Shown piece by piece: positions 53,728 to 64,000 of a stretch of 64,000 bases of DNA. Position 1 is the stretch's first letter; every line of letters begins with the position of its first letter. The translations under genes and the position numbers were made by a program. This stretch comes from Desulforamulus hydrothermalis Lam5 = DSM 18033 (GTDB lineage Bacteria > Bacillota > Desulfotomaculia > Desulfotomaculales > Desulfotomaculaceae), in contig NZ_CAOS01000003.1 of the NCBI RefSeq assembly GCF_000315365.1, positions 496,001 to 560,000 on the forward strand, in the 5' to 3' direction. The notes beneath the pieces were generated by a model that worked only from the letters and a program-made list of their open reading frames with translations, made no database searches and was not told where the DNA came from.

Positions 53728-55821
53728 TTAGAGTCTGGTGAGCAGGGGACCAAGGATCAGGGAGATGGTACCTGCAACCTTGATCAGCGGGTTCATAGCA
53801 GGACCGGAGGTGTCTTTGCAGGGGTCGCCTACAGTGTCACCAACAACGGCAGCCTTGTGAGGATCGGACTTCTTGCCGCCCAGGTTGCCTTGCTCGATCC
53901 ATTTCTTAGCGTTGTCCCAAGCGCCGCCGGCGTTAGCCAGGAACAGGGCCAGCAGCACACCTACGGTGGTTAAGCCGCCCAGGAAACCGGCCAGAGCCTT
54001 GGCACCCAGCAGGAAACCTACCAGAACAGGAGCGGTAACAGCGACGATACCAGGAGCAATCATCTTAGAAATAGCAGAACGGGTAGCAATGTCTACGCAG
54101 CGGGCGTAGTCAGCTTTAGCGCCGGGCTTGCCTTCCAGCAGGCCGGGAATTTCACGGAACTGACGGCGAACTTCTTCAACCATACCGTAAGCAGCTTCAC
54201 CAACCGCACGCATGGTTTGGGAACCTACCAAGAAGGGTACAGCACCGCCAATGAAGATACCAACCAGTACCATGGGTTCGGTCATGTTCACAACGAATTC
54301 TTCTAAACCAAACTTGTGCTTAACGCCGTCAACGTAAGCGCTGAACAGAGCCAATGCGGTCAGGGCAGCAGAACCGATGGCAAAGCCCTTGGCGATAGCG
54401 GCGGTGGTGTTACCTACAGCGTCCAGTTTGTCGGTCTTAACACGAACTTCCGGCGGCAGTTCAGCCATTTCGGCGATACCACCGGCGTTGTCAGCCACCG
54501 GACCGAAGGAGTCCATGGCAACAACCATACCGGCGGAGGACAGCATACCCATAGCAGCCATCGCAATACCGTAGATGGCCCACTCGGCTGCCTTATCAGC
54601 AGGAGCGGCAGAACCTACTGCCCAGAAGGCAAAGAAGATTGCGCCGGCAAACACCAGCATGGGAATGAAGGTGGATTCCATACCAACAGCCAGACCGTGG
54701 ATAACGTTGGTAGCCGGACCGGACTTGGAAGCCTCAGCAATACGGGTAACGGAAGCTTTGCCGGTACCGGTATACAGCTCAGTTAAGTAACCTACTGCTA
54801 CGTTAACAATCAAGCCGGCTAAAACAGCCATAAATACGCCGGTGGCGATGGAAGCGGTTTCACCGATGAAGGTAACTTTCGCCAGGAAGAAGGTACCGGC
54901 AGCGGTTAAGATGTTGGTTACCCAGAGACCTACGTTCAGGGCAGCCTGCGGGTTGCCGTCTTCACTGGTGCGTACAAAGAAGGTACCGATAATGGCAGCG
55001 ATAATACCGATAGCGCCTACTAACAGCGGGAAGATAATGCCGGGGAAACCAAACAGGGTGTTACCGATCAGCATAGCTGCGATGGTGGTGGCAGCATAGG
55101 ATTCAAACAGGTCGGCACCCATACCGGCGGTGTCACCGACGTTGTCACCGACGTTGTCAGCAATAACCGCAGGGTTACGGGGGTCATCCTCGGGGATACC
55201 GGCTTCTACTTTACCTACCAGGTCAGCACCTACGTCAGCAGCTTTGGTGTAGATACCGCCGCCGACACGGGCGAAGAATGCAATGGCGGAAGCACCGAAA
55301 GCAAAGGAGTTGATAATCAGCGGGTTGCCGAAAATAATGTACAGCACGGAAACGCCCAGCAGACCCAGACCGGCAACCGACAGACCCATTACAGCACCGG
55401 CACGGAAGGATACGTTGAGGGCCTTGGCCAGGCCGTGGCTGCGGGCCGCCTCAGCAGTACGGGCGTTGGACTTGGTGGTGGAGGTCATGCCCAGGTAACC
55501 GGCAACGGCAGATAAAACGGCACCTACCAGGAAGGAAATAGCGGAGGCAGGACCTACCGGCAGGTGGCTGCCGGGTTGTTGTTCAACAAAATACTGAGCA
55601 GCCCAGAGAAGAACAAAAATAATGAGAGCAAAAGGAATCAGAGTTTTGTACTGGCGGTTTAAGTAAGCCATGGCACCTTCGTGCACAGCTTCGGAGATTT
55701 CACGCATTTTGGGTGTGCCCATGTCTTCTTTCAGGATGCTGGCCAGCGTAAACAGGGCAAACACAAGAGCCAGCGCACCGGCACCCGCAGCGTAATAAGC
55801 GAGCATCATGTTTTGTTCCAC
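53728..55821 (-). CDS. hppA: Membrane-bound ion-pumping pyrophosphatase
   Basis: Couples pyrophosphate hydrolysis to ion export across the cytoplasmic membrane. The 697-residue protein has about 16 membrane helices and the catalytic loops ([19 protein letters not shown], the DNAGGIAEM loop and the late [16 protein letters not shown]). The motif GNTTAA with Ala, not Lys, at the selectivity position marks the K+-dependent class (established rule). H+ or Na+ as pumped ion cannot be decided. GTG start at 55821 after GGAGGG. It recovers energy from biosynthetic PPi, common in anaerobes. Confidence 0.95.
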   Translation of the reverse strand: MEQNMMLAYYAAGAGALALVFALFTLASILKEDMGTPKMREISEAVHEGAMAYLNRQYKTLIPFALIIFVLLWAAQYFVEQQPGSHLPVGPASAISFLVGAVLSAVAGYLGMTSTTKSNARTAEAARSHGLAKALNVSFRAGAVMGLSVAGLGLLGVSVLYIIFGNPLIINSFAFGASAIAFFARVGGGIYTKAADVGADLVGKVEAGIPEDDPRNPAVIADNVGDNVGDTAGMGADLFESYAATTIAAMLIGNTLFGFPGIIFPLLVGAIGIIAAIIGTFFVRTSEDGNPQAALNVGLWVTNILTAAGTFFLAKVTFIGETASIATGVFMAVLAGLIVNVAVGYLTELYTGTGKASVTRIAEASKSGPATNVIHGLAVGMESTFIPMLVFAGAIFFAFWAVGSAAPADKAAEWAIYGIAMAAMGMLSSAGMVVAMDSFGPVADNAGGIAEMAELPPEVRVKTDKLDAVGNTTAAIAKGFAIGSAALTALALFSAYVDGVKHKFGLEEFVVNMTEPMVLVGIFIGGAVPFLVGSQTMRAVGEAAYGMVEEVRRQFREIPGLLEGKPGAKADYARCVDIATRSAISKMIAPGIVAVTAPVLVGFLLGAKALAGFLGGLTTVGVLLALFLANAGGAWDNAKKWIEQGNLGGKKSDPHKAAVVGDTVGDPCKDTSGPAMNPLIKVAGTISLILGPLLTRL

Positions 55822-55868
55822 TTGAAAGTTACCCTCCTTGTCCCAAATAAAATAAAATCAAATCACAC

Positions 55869-56099
55869 CTACTTCATTACCACTAAAATCATGGAAGTCA
55901 AACCAAAGGCAACAGCAATGAAGGCCGTGAGCCTGCCGAGTTTTTCATCTAAACCCTTTTTCTTTCCTCCGAATATTGCCTCGGCACCACCGGCAATCGA
56001 ACCGGACAAGCCGGCACTTTTACCAGACTGCAGCAAGACGGTTGCTATTAATGATAGTGCAATAAGTACATGAATGGCAGTCACAAAACCCTTTAACAA
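55869..56099 (-). CDS. secG: Preprotein translocase subunit SecG
   Basis: This 76-residue protein has the two-helix SecG topology: N-terminal membrane helix (about 6-25), a Gly/Ser-rich cytoplasmic loop (QSGKSAGLSGSIAGGAEAIFG), and a second helix near the end. It is the small accessory subunit of the SecYEG channel. It follows enolase in the conserved Firmicutes order gap-pgk-tpi-pgm-eno-secG. The start (56099) lies after AAAGGAGGTGGGG. Confidence 0.92.
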   Translation of the reverse strand: MLKGFVTAIHVLIALSLIATVLLQSGKSAGLSGSIAGGAEAIFGGKKKGLDEKLGRLTAFIAVAFGLTSMILVVMK

Positions 56100-56152
56100 A
56101 ACCCCACCTCCTTTTGAAAATTTATGACAATAACAGACTTGTATACTTAGTA

Positions 56153-56181
56153 ATTATAGCACAACGTGAAATATGTGACAA
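56153..56181 (-). promoter_or_regulatory. secG promoter
   Basis: On the minus strand TTGTCA (56176-56181), a 17-base spacer and a perfect TATAAT (56153-56158), 54 bases upstream of the start codon. Because it lies after the eno terminator, secG has its own promoter. Confidence 0.75.
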
Positions 56182-56194
56182 TCTGTATTCATGT

Positions 56195-56234
56195 AAAAAT
56201 AGGCAGCCAAGGTTTACTCAGGTAAACCCTGGCT
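56195..56234 (-). terminator. Terminator of the glycolytic operon (after eno)
   Basis: AGCCAAGGTTTAC pairs with GTAAACCCTGGCT around a 4-base loop; on the minus strand it is followed by a T-rich tract (TATTTTTA). Confidence 0.85.
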
Positions 56235-56271
56235 TTGTCTGACGGCTATTTTGTGATTATGTTAACAAACT

Positions 56272-59140
<2,869 letters not shown>

Positions 59141-59162
59141 TGGTTGTACCTCCTAATTCAAG

Positions 59163-59924
59163 TTAAAAACCGTCCCCCACGGCTTGTATAATGCCCAGGA
59201 AATCTGCTGCCTTAAGGCTGGCGCCGCCCACCAGGGCGCCGTCAATATCCGGCTGGGCCAGCAGGCTGGCGGCATTAGCCGGCTTAACGCTGCCGCCGTA
59301 CAGGATGCGCACCGCTGCGGCGGCCGCCTGGCCGTACTGCTCGGCAAGCAGGGCCCGGATGTATTGATTAACCTGCTGGGCATCTTGCTCCGAAGCGGTT
59401 TGCCCGGTGCCGATGGCCCACACCGGCTCATAGGCAATCACCAGCCCCGCCACCTGTTCCGGGGTCAGGCCCGCCAGGGCCGCGGCAGTCTGGCTGCCCA
59501 CCACCGTTTCTGTCAAGCCGCCCTGCCGCTGGGCCAGGGTTTCACCCACGCAAACCACGGGCAGCAGGCCGTGGGCCAAAGCCGCCTTCACCTTTTGGTT
59601 CACCTGCCCGTCGGTTTCGCCAAAGTATTGGCGCCGCTCGGAATGGCCCAGGATGACGTACCGGCAGCCGCAGTCTTGCAGCATCAGGGGAGATATTTCG
59701 CCGGTATACGCCCCCTGGTCGGCCCAGTGCATGTTTTGCGCCCCCAGGGCCAATTTGCTGCCCGCCAGGACTTCCGCCACCGCCGCCAGGGCGGTAAAGG
59801 GCGGGCAGATGACTACGTCAACCCTGGTATCACCCAGGTTGTTCTTTAGTTCCTGCACAAAGCTTACCGCATCTGCCCGGCTTTTATGCATCTTCCAGTT
59901 GCCGGCAATAATCTTCTGCCGCAT
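59163..59924 (-). CDS. tpiA: Triosephosphate isomerase
   Basis: Interconverts dihydroxyacetone phosphate and glyceraldehyde 3-phosphate. The 253-residue barrel protein has the catalytic set: lysine in GNWKMHK, histidine in ILGHSERRQYFGE, glutamate in IAYEPVWAIGTG, and phosphate loops GGSVKPAN and GALVGGASL. The ATG at 59924 follows GGGGGTAGC; a GTG one codon upstream is equally in frame. Upstream of it (59946-60254) an inverted-repeat element separates it from pgk, so transcription from pgk must pass that structure. Confidence 0.98.
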   Translation of the reverse strand: MRQKIIAGNWKMHKSRADAVSFVQELKNNLGDTRVDVVICPPFTALAAVAEVLAGSKLALGAQNMHWADQGAYTGEISPLMLQDCGCRYVILGHSERRQYFGETDGQVNQKVKAALAHGLLPVVCVGETLAQRQGGLTETVVGSQTAAALAGLTPEQVAGLVIAYEPVWAIGTGQTASEQDAQQVNQYIRALLAEQYGQAAAAAVRILYGGSVKPANAASLLAQPDIDGALVGGASLKAADFLGIIQAVGDGF

Positions 59925-59945
59925 CACGCTACCCCCTTACGCAGG

Positions 59946-60254
59946 AGAAGTGAGAAGCTGTTTCTTCTCAGCAGGCTGTGGACAAACATTTACTGTGGTT
60001 TATGATCCCCTTTGGCTCCGGTCTACGCACCGACAGCACTGTGATTCGCTCCGGTCGCCCTTGGGGTCGCCTCAAACGGGCCCTCCTGGCCCGGTTCGGC
60101 TGGCGCCCACGTCCTGTGGGCGCCACCCCAATGGCTCCTTCGCTCATCAAGTGCTGTAACCGGTGCTTCGACAAGTCGCCGGCAGGGGATCATAAAACCA
60201 CTTTGACTTTCCTTTGTCCACAGTCTGAGCGAGAAGCTGTTTCTTCTCACTTCT
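59946..60254. repeat. 309-bp imperfect inverted-repeat element (MITE-like) between tpiA and pgk
   Basis: The ends read AGAAGTGAGAAG (59946-59957) and CTTCTCACTTCT (60243-60254), then CTGTGGACAAA (59976-59986) and TTTGTCCACAG (60213-60223), then GGTTTATGATCCCC and GGGGATCATAAAACC. The inside continues as a long imperfect palindrome with two small hairpins in the centre. No transposase or coding frame. The same 19-base stretch GAGAAGCTGTTTCTTCTCA occurs near both ends in the same orientation. Folded RNA would form one long stem. A half copy exists at 20338-20394. Confidence 0.75.
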
Positions 60255-60285
60255 TTCTGTTAACAAATCTCTGAAAAGGTTCTCT

Positions 60286-61467
60286 CTATTTATCCTGCAG
60301 CACAGCCACGCCGGGCAATTCTTTGCCCTCCAAAAACTCCAGGGAGGCGCCGCCGCCGGTGGAGATATGGCTGATCTTGTCCGCCACGCCCACCTTGTTA
60401 ACCGCCGCCACCGAATCGCCGCCGCCGATCACCGTCAGGGCAGGGGAGTCGGCTAAGGCCCGGGCCACCGCTTCGGTGCCCTTGGCAAAGGGTTCCATTT
60501 CAAACACGCCCATGGGGCCGTTCCACACAACGGTGGCTGCCTGCTTAATTACCGCCGCAAACTGTGCCGCGCTGGCCGGCCCGATGTCCAGGATCAGCCA
60601 GCCCGCCGGCACTTCGCCGGCCGGCACCACCCGGTGCGGCGCTGTGGCTGCCAAAGCCTCCGCCACCACCACGTCGCCGGGCAGCAGCAGTGATACCCGG
60701 CGGTTACGGGCCCGCTCCATCAGTTCCCCGGCCACCTCTACTTTATCCTCCTCCACCAGGGAGTTGCCGGTTGGGCAGCCCTGGGCCCGCAAAAAGGTGT
60801 TGGCCATGCCGCCGCCGATAATTAAGGTATCTACTTTATTTAACAGGTTTTCTATGACGCCGATTTTATCCGATACTTTGGCGCCGCCGATAACGGCCAC
60901 AAAGGGCCGGGCAGGGTTGTTGACCGCCTGGCCCAGGTTCAGCAGTTCTTGTTCCATCAGCAATCCCGCCACCGCCGGCAGGTAGGCGGCCACACCCGCC
61001 GTGGAGGCATGGGCCCGGTGGGCCGCCCCAAAGGCATCGTTGACAAAAATATCCGCCAGTTCTGCCAGTTGCCGGGCGTAGTTGGCATCGTTTTTGGTTT
61101 CTCCGGGCTGGAAGCGGACGTTTTCCAGCAGCAGCACATCCCCGTCTTGCAGGGCGGCCACCGCCTGTTTCACTGCTTCGCCCACCGAATCGTCAACCTT
61201 GTTCACCGGCCGCCCCAGCAGTTCAGACAACCGCCGGGCCACCGGGGTTAAGCGGTATTTTTCCACCACTTCGCCCTTGGGGCGGCCCAGGTGGGAGGCC
61301 AGGATGACCCTGGCCCCCTGCTCAATGAGGTATCGGATGGTGGGCAGCGCCTTGCGGATGCGGGTATCATCGGTAATGGCCTGACCCGCCAGGGGTACGT
61401 TGAAGTCCACCCGCACCAGCACCCGCTTACCTTGCACCGCAATATCCTTAACCGTTTTCTTGCGCAT
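60286..61467 (-). CDS. pgk: Phosphoglycerate kinase
   Basis: Substrate-level ATP formation from 1,3-bisphosphoglycerate. The 393-residue protein has the two-domain PGK pattern: RVDFNVPL near the start, ASHLGRPKG, the hinge and nucleotide regions ([35 protein letters not shown]) and the C-terminal [19 protein letters not shown]. Normal length. ATG at 61467, 3 bases after the gapA stop, so the two are tightly coupled. Confidence 0.98.
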   Translation of the reverse strand: MRKKTVKDIAVQGKRVLVRVDFNVPLAGQAITDDTRIRKALPTIRYLIEQGARVILASHLGRPKGEVVEKYRLTPVARRLSELLGRPVNKVDDSVGEAVKQAVAALQDGDVLLLENVRFQPGETKNDANYARQLAELADIFVNDAFGAAHRAHASTAGVAAYLPAVAGLLMEQELLNLGQAVNNPARPFVAVIGGAKVSDKIGVIENLLNKVDTLIIGGGMANTFLRAQGCPTGNSLVEEDKVEVAGELMERARNRRVSLLLPGDVVVAEALAATAPHRVVPAGEVPAGWLILDIGPASAAQFAAVIKQAATVVWNGPMGVFEMEPFAKGTEAVARALADSPALTVIGGGDSVAAVNKVGVADKISHISTGGGASLEFLEGKELPGVAVLQDK

Positions 61468-61470
61468 GTT

Positions 61471-62517
<1,047 letters not shown>

Positions 62518-62627
62518 TTAATTACCCACTCCTTCGGATTTTAAGTATGTCACAATGCAGCAGCCCCTATTAAATTGTATGTCTTATTAGCTAAAATATT
62601 TCCACGTTAATTGCCATATCCCTGCTG

Positions 62628-62652
62628 AAAAAGATATTTTTAATATCTTTTT
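62628..62652. repeat. Palindrome between rpoN and gapA, copy 1
   Basis: AAAAAGATATT-TTT-AATATCTTTTT is a perfect 11-bp inverted repeat with a 3-base centre. A nearly identical copy lies 50 bases away. It could be an operator for the glycolytic operon or an extra terminator stem. Confidence 0.65.
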
Positions 62653-62677
62653 CCAGAGTGTCGACAAACATTATTAG

Positions 62678-62703
62678 AAAAAGGATATTTTTAATATCTT
62701 TTT
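62678..62703 (-). terminator. Palindrome at the rpoN 3' end, copy 2
   Basis: A one-base-longer near copy of the palindrome at 62628, AAAAAGGATATT / AATATCTTTTT. It contains the rpoN stop codon, so the last four codons of rpoN form part of the stem. T-rich sequence follows on the minus strand. Confidence 0.55.
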
Positions 62704-64000
62704 CTTCTGGCGGTGGCAGGAATGCCCAGTTCGTCACGGTATTTGGTAACCGTACGGCGGGATATGTTAATGCCCCTTTGTCCGAACAGTTCGGCAATTT
62801 TCTGGTCGCTCAGGGGATTGGCGGGATCTTCCTGCTGAATAATTTCCCGCAGTATTTTCTTCAGGCTCTCGGCGGACACCTGGGCACCGCTGGCATCGCT
62901 GAGCCCGCTGGAGAAGAAATATTTCATTTCAAAAACACCCTGCGGGGTCTGCATGTACTTGTTGGAGGTGGCCCGGCTGACGGTGGATTCGTGTACCCCC
63001 ACCAGTTCAGCCACTTTTTTTAAATTGAGGGGCTTCAGGTATTTCACACCGTGCTCCAAAAAATCCCGCTGCAGCTCCACCAGACAATTGGCCACTTTGT
63101 ACAGGGTCAGCCGGCGCTGTTCGATACTGCGAATCAGCCAGGCCGCTGCATTTAATTTTTCCTCCACAAACTGTTTTGTATTCTGATCGGCGGCACTATT
63201 TTCAGCCAGCACGGTGCGGTAGGTCTGGTTAATGGTCAAGCGGGGAACCGCTGCATCATTTACTAAAATAATATACTGGCCGGCCACCTTTTCCACCACC
63301 ACATCCGGCACAATATACCGGATTTCGTCATGTTGGCTGAAATTGCGGCCGGGTTTGGGCTCCAGTTTTCTTAAAATATCCGCCGCCCGCTGCACCTCCT
63401 GGGGGGATACCTCCAGCCGGGCGGCAATTTTAGCCAGCCGGCCGGCGGCCAGGTCTTCCAGGTGATCGGCCACCAGCTGCCGCACCACCGGATTGTTTTC
63501 CTGCAGCACATCCAGCTGCAGGGTTAAACACTCCTGCAAGTTGCGGGCCCCCACACCCGGCGGCTCAAAACCCTGCAGCACCGCCAGGGCCTGCTGCAGC
63601 CTGGCCAAAGGCTGCCGCAGCCGGGCAGCGGCTTCCGCCAGGTCAATGCTCAGGTAGCCCCGGGCATCAAGGTTGCCGATCAGGTAGCGGACAATGCTTT
63701 TTAGTTCCTCATCGGCCCGGCTTAGGCTAAGCTGCATATGAAGATGGTCTGCCAGGGTGGGCGCCTGACTGACAAACTGCTCATAGGCAGGCTGTTCGCT
63801 GACCTCCCGCTGCCCCCGCGGCAGGCAAAAACCCAGGTCGCTGCTGTCGGCAAAATACTCCACCCAATCCGGGTCGAATTCTTTCCTGTCGGCTGCCGGC
63901 GGTTCGGTTTCCCGGGCTGCTTCGGCTTCCTCCGCCCGTTCGCCGTCATGGTCCCGCAGTTCTAACAGGGGATTTTCCAGCACCTGCTGTTCCACATATT
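62691..64000 (-). CDS. rpoN: RNA polymerase sigma-54 factor (N-terminus outside the window)
   Basis: At least 436 residues are visible. The C-terminal RpoN box (SRRTVTKYRDEL) that recognises the -24 promoter element, the HTH region (VHESTVSRATSNKYMQTPQG) and the core-binding domain are present; an acidic region II lies near residues 15-60. The visible N-terminal residues YVEQQVLENPLLEL belong to region I, so only a few dozen residues are missing at the window edge. It lies directly upstream of gapA on the same strand, an order known from Clostridia and Bacilli, where cggR often intervenes. Confidence 0.96.
   Translation of the reverse strand, partial: YVEQQVLENPLLELRDHDGERAEEAEAARETEPPAADRKEFDPDWVEYFADSSDLGFCLPRGQREVSEQPAYEQFVSQAPTLADHLHMQLSLSRADEELKSIVRYLIGNLDARGYLSIDLAEAAARLRQPLARLQQALAVLQGFEPPGVGARNLQECLTLQLDVLQENNPVVRQLVADHLEDLAAGRLAKIAARLEVSPQEVQRAADILRKLEPKPGRNFSQHDEIRYIVPDVVVEKVAGQYIILVNDAAVPRLTINQTYRTVLAENSAADQNTKQFVEEKLNAAAWLIRSIEQRRLTLYKVANCLVELQRDFLEHGVKYLKPLNLKKVAELVGVHESTVSRATSNKYMQTPQGVFEMKYFFSSGLSDASGAQVSAESLKKILREIIQQEDPANPLSDQKIAELFGQRGINISRRTVTKYRDELGIPATARRKRY

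Overview
The window looks like a chromosomal segment of a Gram-positive, spore-forming-type anaerobe of the Clostridia, most likely the Desulfotomaculum/Pelotomaculum group (Peptococcaceae sensu lato). Reasons: the 16S gene has a Firmicutes-type 3' end and a long extra hairpin in V1 (large 16S insertions are known in Desulfotomaculum); there is an HydABC-type [FeFe] hydrogenase, a membrane pyrophosphatase, a sigma-54 gene directly in front of the glycolytic operon, and the ANEEYALAA tmRNA tag. No species call is possible from sequence reading alone.

Layout. 1-3.3 kb: the 5' part of a minus-strand rRNA operon (23S 5' end, spacer without tRNA, whole 16S, tandem promoters); 16S and 23S both carry hairpin insertions built from the same TTCGA-rich repeat. 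3.4-13.3 kb: two RND efflux systems, tetR-adaptor-pump (+) and adaptor-pump (-), separated by a small zinc-ribbon-like gene. 13.4-19 kb: ACT-malic enzyme, then a CstA-type (probably pyruvate/peptide) transporter with a LytS/LytR pair and a visible LytTR-like direct repeat in front of cstA. 19-20.3 kb: DUF5320, DUF134 and NifU/IscU-like genes behind a promoter bracketed by two perfect 14-bp palindromes. 20.4-25.9 kb: N-acylamino-acid racemase, GNAT and M20 amidohydrolase (a D- to L-amino-acid conversion cassette), an acyl-CoA ligase and an Rrf2/IscR-type regulator. 26.1-30.4 kb: trimeric HydCBA hydrogenase. 30.5-35.8 kb: a PAS-GGDEF-HD-GYP protein, a DnaA-box cluster, tryptophanase, a frameshifted Na+/tryptophan symporter and a 43-residue ORF.

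35.8-51.7 kb is an accessory island: a class-C group II intron, a McrB-like AAA+ ATPase with an unfamiliar N-terminal domain plus a frameshifted DUF2357 nuclease partner, a small coiled-coil gene, and a complete type II Wadjet operon (JetABCD). Relics of a serine recombinase lie at 42.1 kb and at 51.3-51.65 kb; the second reads into the 3' end of the tmRNA gene, which suggests that ssrA was the integration site. 51.6-64 kb returns to core genome on the minus strand: ssrA, smpB, an HD hydrolase, a hotdog thioesterase, hppA, secG, and rpoN-gapA-pgk-tpiA-gpmI-eno. A 309-bp imperfect inverted-repeat element sits between tpiA and pgk, with a half copy at 20.34 kb.

The most notable features are the defence island at ssrA (intact Wadjet II beside a decaying McrBC-like pair), the shared repeat family inside the rRNA genes, the DnaA-box cluster away from any visible dnaA/dnaN, and the cluster of single-base frameshifts at 34.7-40 kb, which is either true decay or poor sequence.
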